Assembly (NCBI RefSeq): GCF_000760695.4 | Contig: NZ_JHEG04000001.1 | Span: forward strand, 8,717,123-8,781,122 | From: Tolypothrix bouteillei VB521301 | GTDB taxonomy: Bacteria > Cyanobacteriota > Cyanobacteriia > Cyanobacteriales > Nostocaceae | DNA: 64,000 nt | Direction: 5' to 3' | Part shown: positions 37,746 to 47,436 of the stretch, piece by piece | How positions within the stretch are numbered: position 1 is the first letter of the stretch | Layout: each line of letters opens with the position of its first letter | The notes under the pieces: model-generated | Database searches by the model: none | Seen by the model: only the letters and a program-made list of their open reading frames with translations | Told to the model about the DNA's origin: nothing | Made by a program: the position numbers and the translations under genes

Positions 37746-39230
37746 TTACCTATGCCGTGTCTGAGCGATCGCTTGTCGCCAAGAGTCTAGTAGTGTTAAA
37801 CGACGATCGGCGCTAATTGTTGGCTCAAACCGTTTCTCAACCTGCCACTGCTGCACAATTTCCGCTTCGCTTTCCCAGTAACCAACAGCTAATCCTGCTA
37901 GATAAGCAGCTCCCAAAGCAGTCGTTTCTGTGATTTTTGGACGGACAACGGGAACACCCAAAATATCAGCTTGGAACTGCATCAGCAGATCGTTGCGGGA
38001 AGCACCACCATCTACCCGCAGTTCTGAAAGATCGAGGTTAGAATCCTGACGCATTGCATCAATCACATCAGATGTTTGATAGGCAATACTTTCTAGCGCT
38101 GCACGGGCAATATGGGCACTGGTTGAGCCGCGACTTAAACCTACAATCGTACCGCGAGCGTAGCTGTCCCAATAAGGTGCGCCCAAACCAACAAAGGCAG
38201 GTACAAAATACACACCATTGTTATCGGGAACACTGCAAGCTAACGCTTCCACATCAGCGCTGTGCTTAATAATTCCGAGCCCATCGCGCAACCATTGCAC
38301 AACTGCGCCGGCAATGAATACGCTGCCTTCTAAGGCATAATTGGTTCGTCCACTTATGCTCCACGCGATGGTAGTTAGCAGCTTGTGATTGGATTGCATC
38401 GGCTTATTACCTGTATTTAGCAGCATAAAGCAGCCCGTACCGTAAGTATTTTTTGCCATGCCACATTGCAACGATGCCTGCCCAAAGGTTGCAGCCTGCT
38501 GGTCTCCGGCAATTCCAGCAATGAGAATGCGGCTACCTAGAAGACCTTCGGCTGTATAGCCATAGACTTCTGACGAACTCCGTACTTGGGGAAGAAGAGA
38601 AGGGGGAATATCGAGAATGGACAATAATTCCGAGTCCCACTGCTGGGTGTGAATATTGAACAACAACGTCCTGCTAGCATTAGTTACATCTGTAATGTGG
38701 AGTTCCCCCTGAGTGAGTTTCCAAATCAACCAGCTATCGACGGTTCCAAATGCCAGTTCTCCACGCTTGGCTTTTTCACGAGCGGATGGTACGCGATCGA
38801 GCAACCACTTGAGTTTAGTACCGCTAAAGTAAGCATCGATCACCAGTCCCGTTTTTTTCTGGAATGTTGTCTCATGTCCTGCAGCCTTAAGTTCCTCGCA
38901 GTAAGCAGCCGTGCGGCGATCTTGCCAAACGATCGCATTATAAATTGGCTTGCCTGTTTTTCGATCCCAAACTATCGTGGTTTCGCGTTGATTGGTAATG
39001 CCAATAGCCGCGATATCTCCAGCTTTGATACCAATGCGAGCTAAAGCTTCATTCGCAACACCAATTTGGGAAGACCAAATTTCATCAGCATCATGTTCTA
39101 CCCAGCCTGACTGCGGAAAGATTTGTTGAAATTCTTTCTGAGCAATGGTTAGGATCTCGCCATTTCGGTCAAATATAATAGAGCGCGAGCTGGTGGTGCC
39201 TTGATCGAATGCCAGAATATATTTAGTCAT
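37746..39230 (-). CDS. glpK: Glycerol kinase
   Basis: A 494-residue FGGY-family kinase that makes sn-glycerol 3-phosphate from glycerol and ATP. It starts [20 protein letters not shown] (phosphate-binding DQGTTSSR). [14 protein letters not shown], then [13 protein letters not shown] and [11 protein letters not shown] are standard glycerol kinase motifs. ATP-site residues are in [13 protein letters not shown] and [17 protein letters not shown]. All are intact and the length is normal. The ATG at 39230 fits the family; one three codons upstream is possible. No glpF or glpD lies nearby. Confidence 0.95.
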   Translation of the reverse strand: MTKYILAFDQGTTSSRSIIFDRNGEILTIAQKEFQQIFPQSGWVEHDADEIWSSQIGVANEALARIGIKAGDIAAIGITNQRETTIVWDRKTGKPIYNAIVWQDRRTAAYCEELKAAGHETTFQKKTGLVIDAYFSGTKLKWLLDRVPSAREKAKRGELAFGTVDSWLIWKLTQGELHITDVTNASRTLLFNIHTQQWDSELLSILDIPPSLLPQVRSSSEVYGYTAEGLLGSRILIAGIAGDQQAATFGQASLQCGMAKNTYGTGCFMLLNTGNKPMQSNHKLLTTIAWSISGRTNYALEGSVFIAGAVVQWLRDGLGIIKHSADVEALACSVPDNNGVYFVPAFVGLGAPYWDSYARGTIVGLSRGSTSAHIARAALESIAYQTSDVIDAMRQDSNLDLSELRVDGGASRNDLLMQFQADILGVPVVRPKITETTALGAAYLAGLAVGYWESEAEIVQQWQVEKRFEPTISADRRLTLLDSWRQAIAQTRHR

Positions 39231-39792
39231 GGGATACATCTCGAATGTGTTTGTGATAAGAACGAGGTAAAAATTTTGATTGAGTATCAGAGAATTCCAA
39301 CTTAATTGGCATTGTAATTCTTAAGTATAAAATTCAAAAATTCAAGATTTCAAACTTTGATTCTGGATTGCCTAGAGCGTGAAGTTAATTCATCCTTAAC
39401 GAATGTAATGCTAGTTAATCCATAAAAACTAGTACAGTGCGGCAGAAATAACCCTATCATTAGTATTGATACAAAAGCTTCATTCATAAAATATTTTTGA
39501 CTTAAGTTACGTTTTGTAAATGAGTGTTTTTTCAAAGAAAACACTCTATTTTTTCGTATTTTTACGGTTATCAATTATAATTTTAGTTCATTATCCTGTT
39601 AATTAAAGTATTTTTCGAGCGTGAGTGAGAGTTAGTAGATCCTTGAGAGAACGGGTAGCATCGCAATTTTATAAAAATGCCAAGCGATGTTTGCAATCGC
39701 AACTATACAGATGAGGCTCCCAGAAAACGAGTTTTTACAATCTCCGATTCATTCCCATTTTCCAATAACGCTAATTACCTCGTCTACTATTT
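39231..39792. other. Intergenic, no gene seen, one strong hairpin
   Basis: GAGTGTTTT and AAAACACTC (about 39522-39546) form a 9-bp stem followed by TATTTTTT on the plus strand, a terminator-like shape, although no plus-strand gene precedes it. The rest is AT-rich upstream sequence of glpK and of the next gene. Confidence 0.4.
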
Positions 39793-40467
39793 ATGTCAAA
39801 ACAAACTCCTTCCGACTTGTCCAATGTACCTCCCTGTCCGCGAACTTACCTAATTCCTTCAATTTTAGTGACTCTGCTGGCATTCCTACCGCTTGGAGTA
39901 GTCGCTCTTGTTTTTTCATCTCGAGTTGAAAGCAAATATTATCAGGGTGATTATGAAGGCGCTCAATCTGCTTCCAATACAGCTAAAATCTTTTGTATTG
40001 CCGGTACTGGTGTTGCTGCTTTAGGCTATTTATTTACATTCTCCATGATAGCCTTGATTGGCATTCCATCTTTCATGGCAACTAGGAATAAAGCCAAACA
40101 GGCAGAAGCTAAAGTCATTACCGCTACTCTTAACAGATCGCAACAAGCTTTTTATGAAGAACATAATAAATTTGCTTCTACAATAGCAGATTTAAAAAGA
40201 GACATTCGCAATGAAACTGAAAATTATCGATATAGTCTCACTAGTGATGATACTAAATCAATAGTAAAATCTACATCAAAATTAGGTGATTTAAAAAGCT
40301 ATACGGGAGCAGTTTTTAAAATTAAGAAAAAAATTTCAGGGAAAGATGAAATAATCACGATTACTCAAATGTGCGAGACTGAGAAACCATCAGTGATTGC
40401 ACCTGCAACGCCTGAGTTAGTTGACCAAAATATTATATGTCCACCCGATTCTCATGCTCTACTCTAA
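39793..40467 (+). CDS. Dispanin (CD225)-pilin-like fusion membrane protein
   Basis: A 224-residue protein. Residues 15-85 form a CD225/dispanin-type domain: a hydrophobic helix (YLIPSILVTLLAFLPLGVVA), then VESKYYQGDYEGAQSASNTA with the G-D-Y-x-G-A-x-x-A-S motif, then a second helix. The C-terminal half (LNRSQQAFYEEHNKFASTIA, then TENYRYSL) matches the periplasmic part of cyanobacterial type IV pilin-like G/H proteins. The function is unknown; both parts point to a cell-surface or membrane role. The ATG at 39793 is suitable. Confidence 0.7.
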   Translation: MSKQTPSDLSNVPPCPRTYLIPSILVTLLAFLPLGVVALVFSSRVESKYYQGDYEGAQSASNTAKIFCIAGTGVAALGYLFTFSMIALIGIPSFMATRNKAKQAEAKVITATLNRSQQAFYEEHNKFASTIADLKRDIRNETENYRYSLTSDDTKSIVKSTSKLGDLKSYTGAVFKIKKKISGKDEIITITQMCETEKPSVIAPATPELVDQNIICPPDSHALL

Positions 40468-40493
40468 TGAAAAGTTAGCAATTTGGTTTTCAC

Positions 40494-40598
40494 TCAAACC
40501 AAACTGGGTAAAATTGTGGAAGAGGTTGGCTTTATCTCCAGAAAGCTGTTGCCATCACGGGTAATGATAGTTACCGTTCCATCAGGGGAGGGAGCCAT
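40494..40598 (-). pseudogene. Possible C-terminal gene remnant
   Basis: A short minus-strand frame (MAPSPDGTVTIITRDGNSFL, then EIKPTSSTILPSLV) reads like the end of a beta-rich protein. It is open back to about 40625, where a stop ends it. No family is recognised. The rest of 40599-40829 holds nothing clear. Confidence 0.2.
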
Positions 40599-40829
40599 GC
40601 TTTGTGCTTTATGTCCTGCAAAAGTTTAATTTAGCTTAATCTTATGGAAGCAGACATCGAATAAATGTCACCAGGAGCGCATGACATTTGTCATTCCTAC
40701 TAACGAGTCATCTTCCCGGAGTTCCTTGTAGTTTTTGAGAATTGATTTCTTGAAAGTCCCTCAGTTAAATTATGATGGTTTTTGGTTGTGCTTCAGCCCA
40801 TGCAAAGTAACCTAATTTAGAGATTGATA

Positions 40830-41696
40830 ATGGAGTCAAGGTCGAAGCAAGTCGCATATTTTTCCTTTGATGTCGTTACCGTTAATGGCCAAGGAGAATT
40901 CATTAACCAAGAACAGCGTCAAACTCAATACTTGACGGAAGCTCTCGGTAATGGTGTCACCTTAGAAATGGTCGCTATCCCCAGCGGTACGTTTATCATG
41001 GGTGCGCCTGAAACTGAAGAAGCAAGTGATGAGTGCGAACGTCCCCAGCATCAGGTCACCGTTCCACCCTTTTTCATAAGTAAGTATCTCATTACCCAAG
41101 AGCAATGGCGAGTTGTCGCTACTCTTCCACAAGTGAATTGCGAACTTGACCCCAATCCGTCTCGATTTAACGCGAGCGATCGCCCGGTAGAAACAATATC
41201 ATGGTACGAAGCTGTAGAATTTTGTGACAGATTATCAAAATACACCGGACGTACTTACCGTCTTCCAAGCGAGGCAGAATGGGAATACGCTTGTCGTGCT
41301 GGCACAACAACTCCTTTCCACTTTGGTGAAACAATTACTACCGAGCTAGTTAACTACAATGGTGTTTACACTTATAACGATATTCCTCAAGGAAAATACC
41401 GGGGAGAAACGACGCCTGTAGGCAGTTTTGGAGTAGCGAACGCTTTTGGATTGTACGATATGCACGGATTACTTTGGGAATGGTGTGCCGATCGCTGGCA
41501 TGAAAACTATGAAGGTTCGCCAACAGATGGTAGTGCTTGGTTAAATTCTAGGGATAACAGCAGAGTGATACTGCGTGGTGGTTCGTGGGACTTTACCCCG
41601 TGGTTTTGTCGTTCGGCTTTTCGCTTCCATCTCGAGCCAAAGGACAAGGGTAATAATATTGGGATTCGAGTTGCGATCTCAAATCAAGAGTTTTGA
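40830..41696 (+). CDS. Formylglycine-generating enzyme-type protein (SUMF1/EgtB-like fold)
   Basis: A 288-residue protein with the C-type-lectin-like FGE-sulfatase domain from about residue 45: VTLEMVAIPSGTFIMGAPET, then FFISKYLITQEQWRVVA, RPVETISWYEAVEFCDRLS, GRTYRLPSEAEWEYACRAGT, NAFGLYDMHGLLWEWCADRW, and RGGSWDFTPWFCRSAFR. The CRSA-x-R cysteine is present, but the second active-site cysteine of true formylglycine enzymes is not evident, so the substrate is unknown. The ATG at 40830 is used (a TTG lies six bases upstream). It ends two bases before the convergent MprF-like gene. Confidence 0.85.
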   Translation: MESRSKQVAYFSFDVVTVNGQGEFINQEQRQTQYLTEALGNGVTLEMVAIPSGTFIMGAPETEEASDECERPQHQVTVPPFFISKYLITQEQWRVVATLPQVNCELDPNPSRFNASDRPVETISWYEAVEFCDRLSKYTGRTYRLPSEAEWEYACRAGTTTPFHFGETITTELVNYNGVYTYNDIPQGKYRGETTPVGSFGVANAFGLYDMHGLLWEWCADRWHENYEGSPTDGSAWLNSRDNSRVILRGGSWDFTPWFCRSAFRFHLEPKDKGNNIGIRVAISNQEF

Positions 41697-41697
41697 A

Positions 41698-43368
41698 TCA
41701 AGCTCCTGGGTTAAAATAGTCCAAAAGGCGATCGCCTGAATCAGCACGAATTAAAGCAACAACGATATCAGGTAAAGTTGCCAAGTTCGGATAAATCAGA
41801 TAGCGCGGTTCCCAACGAGGATGGAACTTATCCTTATACATGTGCAATCCTTGGAAATTATAAAATCTTTCCAAATGATTGTATAGATAGTGCAAAACTT
41901 TTTCCAATCGTCGCGACTCCTGCGTTTTACCTACTCCAGCAAGCGCCGAAAGACCGATGTTAAATCCATCGTAGCCTTGCTCTTTGTAATGTTGAAACAT
42001 AGAAATAAATAGAAAGTCCATAGTTCCATGCTCGGCAGACTTTCGATATCGCATTAAATCAAGAGTCATTTCATTGAGTTGGTACTCTGACAAGATATTG
42101 GCAAAAGCGACTATTTCACCTTGGGAAGATAAAACTGCGGCTATTTCACATTGTCGCAGGTAATCCTCATCAAACCAACCTAAAGAAAACTTCTTTTCTG
42201 AACCTTGTACCATTTGCAGCCATTCCTCGCTGACTGATTTCAATTGGCGCAAAAAGTTATGGTCGATGGGCGGTTGAAAAAATTGAACCTCATAACCTAG
42301 TTTTGTCATTCGATTGACTGAAGTTCTTAAGTTTTTTCCGGCTTTTCCCTGTAAGGTAAAGCTATGAAGATCGACTATAGCCTCTTCTCCTATCTTTAAT
42401 ATTTGAAATCCTAAAGATTTGTAGATGTCTATATTATCGGGCAGAATTTGGTAAAAGGCTGGATACCAATCATTTTGTTGGCAAAATATTTGAAAACTAG
42501 TAATGACTTCTTTGCAATCTTCAGGAGGTCCGATAGGGTCTCCTAAAGCAATTGCTCCCCGTCCTTTAGGAACATAAGCGATCGCACTCTTACCAGAAGG
42601 GCTAAAAAAGTAACTTTTATCACTTAATAATGTCAGTGCTGCTAAAGAAGACCGTCCATATTTTTCCACAATTTCACGTGCTTGTTGTCGTTCTCTTAAA
42701 GTAGCAGTGTTCCTAAGAAAAACGGGTCTTAGGAGCATAAATAGCGCATAGGTGATGGTACTTGCAGCAATAATATAGATAGAGTTGGCAAAAAATTCTC
42801 CAAATCGGGTTGTTGGTTGCAAACCTGCATTATCTTCTGTAAAAAACATTGCTAGAGTTTGACCAATGGCTTCACTCCAATTAAAGGTTTCCGAGAATTT
42901 TCCATCGAGTAAGTAAAACCCGATAGTCCCATACGCTAAGGTAAACAATAAAGCACCAAGCAAGACTTTTACACCCTGTGCGATGGACGGGCGGTCGGAT
43001 CGCGCTTTAAAAAGATGGCGCATCAAGAGTAATTGTACTAATAAGACTCCCGATAAAAGGCTTTCTTCATAGTCCAATCCCTTAATTAAATGGCTGGCAA
43101 TGGAAATAACAAGCAAACCAATTGTTAGCAACCAAGCAACACGTTTCCGTCGTAATAAATTAGTTGCAAGTGTCAGCAAAATAAATCCAGTCAGAGCAGC
43201 AAATATATGACCGCTAGCACGAATATCAAAGGGAAAAAACTCTTTTAACCAGTATGTGCGATCGTGCAGGTTGGGCGTTACGGCTGATACTAAATTGACG
43301 ACTCCGACTAAACCCGTTAGGAACGCCGCACTCCAAAGTCCAATCCGATTTTTTAAGTCATTAATCAT
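41698..43368 (-). CDS. Lysylphosphatidylglycerol synthase-type module (MprF C-terminal part) with membrane helices
   Basis: A 556-residue protein: about six membrane helices (residues 1-235) and a cytoplasmic DUF2156/GNAT-like domain (residues 240-540). Motifs of that domain include KSYFFSPSGKSAIAYVPKGR and AIALGDPIGP, then MTLDLMRYRKSAEHGTMDFL. This is the part of MprF that transfers an amino acid from aminoacyl-tRNA to phosphatidylglycerol. The flippase half is missing and is coded separately at 46199-47152. It is the last gene of an overlapping operon (8-base overlap with the esterase upstream). The amino acid used is not known. Confidence 0.85.
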   Translation of the reverse strand: MINDLKNRIGLWSAAFLTGLVGVVNLVSAVTPNLHDRTYWLKEFFPFDIRASGHIFAALTGFILLTLATNLLRRKRVAWLLTIGLLVISIASHLIKGLDYEESLLSGVLLVQLLLMRHLFKARSDRPSIAQGVKVLLGALLFTLAYGTIGFYLLDGKFSETFNWSEAIGQTLAMFFTEDNAGLQPTTRFGEFFANSIYIIAASTITYALFMLLRPVFLRNTATLRERQQAREIVEKYGRSSLAALTLLSDKSYFFSPSGKSAIAYVPKGRGAIALGDPIGPPEDCKEVITSFQIFCQQNDWYPAFYQILPDNIDIYKSLGFQILKIGEEAIVDLHSFTLQGKAGKNLRTSVNRMTKLGYEVQFFQPPIDHNFLRQLKSVSEEWLQMVQGSEKKFSLGWFDEDYLRQCEIAAVLSSQGEIVAFANILSEYQLNEMTLDLMRYRKSAEHGTMDFLFISMFQHYKEQGYDGFNIGLSALAGVGKTQESRRLEKVLHYLYNHLERFYNFQGLHMYKDKFHPRWEPRYLIYPNLATLPDIVVALIRADSGDRLLDYFNPGA

Positions 43369-44263
43369 TTTCTTTTTTAAACTGTTCGCCTACATAGGAT
43401 AGCGAATCTTTGAGATGCTTGTGAAAATAGTTCCACCCGACATCAGGACCCGATAAGCCATGCCCTCCAGGAAAAGCATAAAATACATTTTGTATCCCCA
43501 AATTGTTTAAAGTTGTATGGAAGGTTTTAGTCGATGCAAGTAAATTTGGATCATTTTGCCCTGCATCAAGATAGACTCTTAATTTCTTTCGCTCCTGAAT
43601 TGATAACTTTTGCACAATTTGTTCGGGACTATTTTGCGGACCGCTATCATCGGTAAAATACCCGCTATGACTAAAGAAAATATTAAAATTATTTAGATGG
43701 CGTAAGCCAATGTTAAATGCTCCCCATCCACCTGAAGACAGACCTCCTATCGCCCAAAATTCAGGTTTGTTTAGAGTACGATAGCGTGACTTGACAACTT
43801 GTACGAGTTCCGAACCAATCAAAGTTCCCACTTTACCATTAGGTCCATCATAATAATCAGGGTCGAACAAAGGGCTTGAACCCCGTTTATCATTTCCATC
43901 GGGTGTAATCACGATTGAAGGGGGTAGTTTCTGACTTTTGTAGAGTTGATGTAAGACATTCGAGACTGCGTATTTATCATAATAAGCACGAGCATCATCA
44001 TGACCTCCATGTAGAAGAAATATCACTGGATAGCGCTTTTGGGGATTTTTGTGATAATCCGGGGGTAAAATCAGACCGAATTGTCTTGCTGTACCCATAG
44101 CTTGACTGTTAAAAGTTTGTAACTGAAACTTCAGCCCCGTATCCCCCTGTTCTTGAGGTGGATCTAATTGTGGCGCACCCAATATAAATACGTACCAGTA
44201 ACCCGCTGCAGTTAGAATGGCAAATGAACTGACAACGCCAATGAATACTTTGGATAATTTCAT
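43361..44263 (-). CDS. Esterase-D/enterochelin-esterase-type hydrolase, copy 2
   Basis: A 300-residue protein with an N-terminal membrane anchor or signal (VFIGVVSSFAILTAAGYWYV). The alpha/beta hydrolase motifs are PVIFLLHGGHDDARAYYD, then ITPDGNDKRG and the nucleophile elbow GGLSSGGWGA. The aspartate is likely in YLDAGQND and the histidine in FPGGHG. It is 50-60% similar by eye to the upstream esterase, so the two are a tandem duplication. The ATGA overlap (44260-44263) couples it to that gene. The operon ends with an LPG synthase module, so these enzymes may remove aminoacyl groups from lipid; that is inference. Confidence 0.8.
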   Translation of the reverse strand: MKLSKVFIGVVSSFAILTAAGYWYVFILGAPQLDPPQEQGDTGLKFQLQTFNSQAMGTARQFGLILPPDYHKNPQKRYPVIFLLHGGHDDARAYYDKYAVSNVLHQLYKSQKLPPSIVITPDGNDKRGSSPLFDPDYYDGPNGKVGTLIGSELVQVVKSRYRTLNKPEFWAIGGLSSGGWGAFNIGLRHLNNFNIFFSHSGYFTDDSGPQNSPEQIVQKLSIQERKKLRVYLDAGQNDPNLLASTKTFHTTLNNLGIQNVFYAFPGGHGLSGPDVGWNYFHKHLKDSLSYVGEQFKKEND

Positions 44264-45207
44264 GGTTTGCTAGAACCTAAATTATCAGCTGCGTGTTGTA
44301 TTTCTAAAATTTTAAACTGCTCCCCTACAAATGTTAAAGAATCCGCTAAGTGTTTGCGCCAGTAGCTCCATGTATGGCTTCCTGGAAACTGTCGAAATAC
44401 ATTATAAATTTTCTCTTGGCTTAAAACTTGACTAAATTTTTGAGATTCCTCAAGTTCTTCATCGGATTTTCCTGAATCTAAGTATACTCGCAAACGTTTT
44501 CGAGCTTCGGGTGGAATGCTTTTGATATAGGAGATTGGGCTGTTTTGCGGTCCACTCTTATCCCGAAAGTAACCACTATGACTGAATAAAATTGAGAAAT
44601 GATTCAAGTTATGCAGTCCTACATTCACTGCACCCCAACCCCCAGAAGATAATCCACCGATTGCCCAAAAATTTGGAGTTGGTAGTGTACGATAACGGTC
44701 TTTAACGACTTTTACGAGTTCGTCACCAACTGCTGTAGATACTTGTCCGTGAGGACCATCAATATATGCGGGGTCCCAGTAAGGGCTAGAACCACGTCGA
44801 TCGTTACCATCTGGTGTAATGATAATACTAGGTGGCAACTTACCTGTTGTGTAAAGCTGCTGTAATGTTGTTAAGGCATTTCCCTTTTTCTCTTTAAACC
44901 AATCATCAGGATCTCCATGTCCACCATGAAGGAGCAAGATTACAGGGTAGCGCTGATTTGGGTTTTCCTCATAGCCTGGAGGTAAAGAAATGCCATAAGT
45001 ACGATTTCCCTCCATAGCCTCACTCCTATAGGTTTCAATTTTATACGTTAAAGGCTTAGCCAAGGCACTGACATTTAGTTGTGGAAGAACTGAAGCGGTC
45101 TGCGGAACTTTTTGGAGTGTCTGTGCTCTGACACCTATTACGTTGTGACAGCTTGCAAGAGCGAGCAGTGCAACTACCACTAGAATATTAATCTCTTTGT
45201 GGTTCAT
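44260..45207 (-). CDS. Esterase-D/enterochelin-esterase-type hydrolase, copy 1
   Basis: A 315-residue exported protein from the ATG at 45207 (MNHKEINILVVVALLALASC, with a possible lipobox around C20). Motifs: PVILLLHGGHGDPDDWFKEK, ITPDGNDRRGSSPYWDP, the elbow GGLSSGGWGAVNVG, then YLDSGKSDEE and FPGSHTWSYWRKHL. The frame is open further up to 45273, but the ATGA overlap with the hydrolase stop (45204-45207) fixes the start. It should act outside the inner membrane. The substrate is unknown. Confidence 0.8.
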   Translation of the reverse strand: MNHKEINILVVVALLALASCHNVIGVRAQTLQKVPQTASVLPQLNVSALAKPLTYKIETYRSEAMEGNRTYGISLPPGYEENPNQRYPVILLLHGGHGDPDDWFKEKKGNALTTLQQLYTTGKLPPSIIITPDGNDRRGSSPYWDPAYIDGPHGQVSTAVGDELVKVVKDRYRTLPTPNFWAIGGLSSGGWGAVNVGLHNLNHFSILFSHSGYFRDKSGPQNSPISYIKSIPPEARKRLRVYLDSGKSDEELEESQKFSQVLSQEKIYNVFRQFPGSHTWSYWRKHLADSLTFVGEQFKILEIQHAADNLGSSKP

Positions 45208-46043
45208 AAGGATAATAAATAAACTTGTTGTTGTAAATAATGGGTAATAGCGCGGTTTACCAATTCCGGACACTCTGCCATAACCAAATGCCCTGCTTTA
45301 TTAAAATGCAAGTGAGTGGCGTTGATAAAACATCGTGCTAATTCGTCCCCCATATGACGCGTAAACATCGGGTCAAGACCTCCCGTAATGACTAAGATGG
45401 GAACGTGCAAATTCTTAGGTGAAGGGTAACGTGTAAAGAAGTCGTATCCCCAGAAGATTTCGAGGGCTTTGTACGCTTGAAAATCTTTTGGTGTTGGATT
45501 TTCTACAAAAAACTGTTCCATAACGCTGTGGCGGTAGGAGGTTGATAACCAATTAGAAATTTTTTGTACTTGCGGTAAATAATAGAGATATCTACCACCC
45601 CAAGCGAAAAACTTTATCAGTGGAATTTCCCACCAAGGCGCTAGGTTGTGAGTTCCACCTGCGATCGCAATTATGCCACTGACAGAGTTATGTTGAGCAA
45701 ATTCCAAACCAATGGGAACTCCGTAGCTGTGACAGCAGAGTATCGGTGAGTGAATCTCAAATTGGTGCAATAATCTTTGTAAGTCCCGACGGTGCCGTCC
45801 AATGGAATAGCGAGAGTAAGGGCTAGACTGTCCGTGTCCCGCCAAGTCGTAAGCTAGAACTTCCCAGCCTTGATTTTGGGCAAACTCATACTGAGAACGA
45901 AAGTTGAAGCGATTACCCGTTCCTCCATGAAGAAAAACGACTGTGGGAGTTTTTCCCGGACTATAGCACACTTGCAAATGCACTCCTTGCCTCAGATGAA
46001 TTGTAGAACCAGTTAAGATATCTTGAAAAGAGTCATGAGTCAT
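45204..46043 (-). CDS. Alpha/beta hydrolase, first gene of the MprF-like operon
   Basis: A 279-residue soluble hydrolase: VVFLHGGTGNRFNFRSQYEF, DLAGHGQSSPYSRYSIGRHR, nucleophile in LCCHSYGVPIGLE, aspartate in VITGGLDPMF and histidine in NKAGHLVMAECPE. The triad is complete. It starts the four-gene operon (46043 to 41698) with overlaps at each junction. The flippase gene runs divergently from 46199, so the 155 bases between hold both promoters. Confidence 0.8.
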   Translation of the reverse strand: MTHDSFQDILTGSTIHLRQGVHLQVCYSPGKTPTVVFLHGGTGNRFNFRSQYEFAQNQGWEVLAYDLAGHGQSSPYSRYSIGRHRRDLQRLLHQFEIHSPILCCHSYGVPIGLEFAQHNSVSGIIAIAGGTHNLAPWWEIPLIKFFAWGGRYLYYLPQVQKISNWLSTSYRHSVMEQFFVENPTPKDFQAYKALEIFWGYDFFTRYPSPKNLHVPILVITGGLDPMFTRHMGDELARCFINATHLHFNKAGHLVMAECPELVNRAITHYLQQQVYLLSL

Positions 46044-46198
46044 TGGTCATGAAAAATGGTGCGACTAACGGAGCCACACCATTTCAGTAAATGAACACTT
46101 TCACAATAAGTCGAGAAAGTGAAGAACTCGGAAATAATTGAAATGTGCTCTAAACGATTGCGACTATTGGGTAGTAGACAACACAAACACTCTGTTTC

Positions 46199-47152
46199 AT
46201 GCTCAAAAAACTCCAATTCAACTTCAGTTTGTTATTCAGCTTACTGCTTCTCGTTGTTTGCCTTTGGGCGATCGCTAACGAACTTCGCGAGTATAATTAC
46301 CATAATGTATTCCAAGCTTTAGCAAGAATACCCAAACAACGCTTAAGTTGGTCGATTGTTTTGACTGCTTTGGGCTATTTAGTTATGGTTGGCTATGATA
46401 TCTTAGGTTTCAGCTATGTTGGTCGTTCTCTTAGCTGGACAAAAGTTGCCTTCACAAACTTCATTAGCTCTAGTTTCAGCAATACCATAGGTTTTGCACT
46501 GCTGACTGGTAGTGCAATTCGTTATCGATTCTACTCATCCTGGGGAATATCAGCACTTGCTATTGCTCAAGTTATTGCCTTTACCAATTTCACTTTTTGG
46601 TTGGGAATGTTTGCTGTTGCTGGAATCGTGTTCGTTACTCATCCTTTGAAAATTCCCACTCAATTACATTTACCTTTTTTGACCGTGCGTCCTGTCGGTA
46701 TTCTTTTCTTAATACTAGTAGGTGCTTATTTGCTGGCCAGTTTCTTTCTTAGACAACCAATCTACCTGCGCTCGCAAGAGTTTCGTTTTCCATCTTTAAG
46801 GATCTCCTTAGCACAAATAATTGTTTCTAGCTGTGACTGGCTTTTAGCAGCAGCAATTCTTTACGTTTTGCTTCCTACCAATATCCCCTTTTCCTATTTA
46901 GATTTTTTAGGTATCTATTTACTAGCTATGTTTGCTGGGGTTATTAGTAATGTTCCTGGTGGTTTAGGAGTTTTTGAAACTGTGATTTTGTTGATATTAT
47001 CTTCTCAAGTTTCTGCCGCCTCAGTACTGGGTTCAATGCTTGCTTATAGAGGTATTTACTATTTCTTACCAACACTTTTAGCAGGGGGAATGCTGGGATT
47101 GCACGCAGTGAGATACGGCACTAAAAAATTAGGAAATAAAAGTAATAATTAA
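46199..47152 (+). CDS. YbhN/MprF-type lipid flippase module
   Basis: A 317-residue integral membrane protein with about eight helices, of the UPF0104/lysylphosphatidylglycerol synthase transmembrane family. Typical motifs are FTNFISSSFSNTIGFALLTG and AIRYRFYSSWGIS, then AMFAGVISNVPGGLGVFETV and SMLAYRGIYYFLP. In MprF this module moves aminoacylated phosphatidylglycerol to the outer leaflet. Here it is separated from the synthase module but sits head-to-head with its operon, so the two probably work together. Confidence 0.85.
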   Translation: MLKKLQFNFSLLFSLLLLVVCLWAIANELREYNYHNVFQALARIPKQRLSWSIVLTALGYLVMVGYDILGFSYVGRSLSWTKVAFTNFISSSFSNTIGFALLTGSAIRYRFYSSWGISALAIAQVIAFTNFTFWLGMFAVAGIVFVTHPLKIPTQLHLPFLTVRPVGILFLILVGAYLLASFFLRQPIYLRSQEFRFPSLRISLAQIIVSSCDWLLAAAILYVLLPTNIPFSYLDFLGIYLLAMFAGVISNVPGGLGVFETVILLILSSQVSAASVLGSMLAYRGIYYFLPTLLAGGMLGLHAVRYGTKKLGNKSNN

Positions 47153-47158
47153 GACAAA

Positions 47159-47303
47159 TATATGTGGTTCTTCAGTACTTGTTATGCTAAAATAACAAGT
47201 ACTGAAGAGGGAACGGGGAACAGGGAACAGGGAACAGTGAAGAAAGAAAAAAGGTTCTTCAGTACTTTTTATGCTAAACTAAAAAGTACTGAAGAACCAC
47301 ATA
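47159..47303. repeat. Nested hairpins with heptamer repeats
   Basis: CTTCAGTACTTGTTAT (47170-47185) pairs with 47192-47207 (16-bp perfect stem). GGTTCTTCAGTACTTTTTA (47253-47271) pairs with 47280-47298 (19-bp stem). The outer arms (ATGTGGTTCTTCAG, and CTGAAGAACCACAT) also pair across the whole element. Between them is a GGGAACA-type heptamer tandem repeat (about 47209-47237). It lies right after the flippase stop and can act as a terminator. Confidence 0.7.
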
Positions 47304-47436
47304 TTTATTGATTTGCAGGGAAAATATAGCGAAATTTTTATTTTTGTTAATGTGAATCGTCAATAAGTGGATGCCAACCTACTGTTAACTAAAGGAAACG
47401 AGCATTGTGAGAGTGTCTTTTCAACTATATTAAATA

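Noticed and set aside
37553..37816. 87-codon plus-strand frame
   Set aside because: It is made of GC-rich interspersed repeat and overlaps the glpK end.
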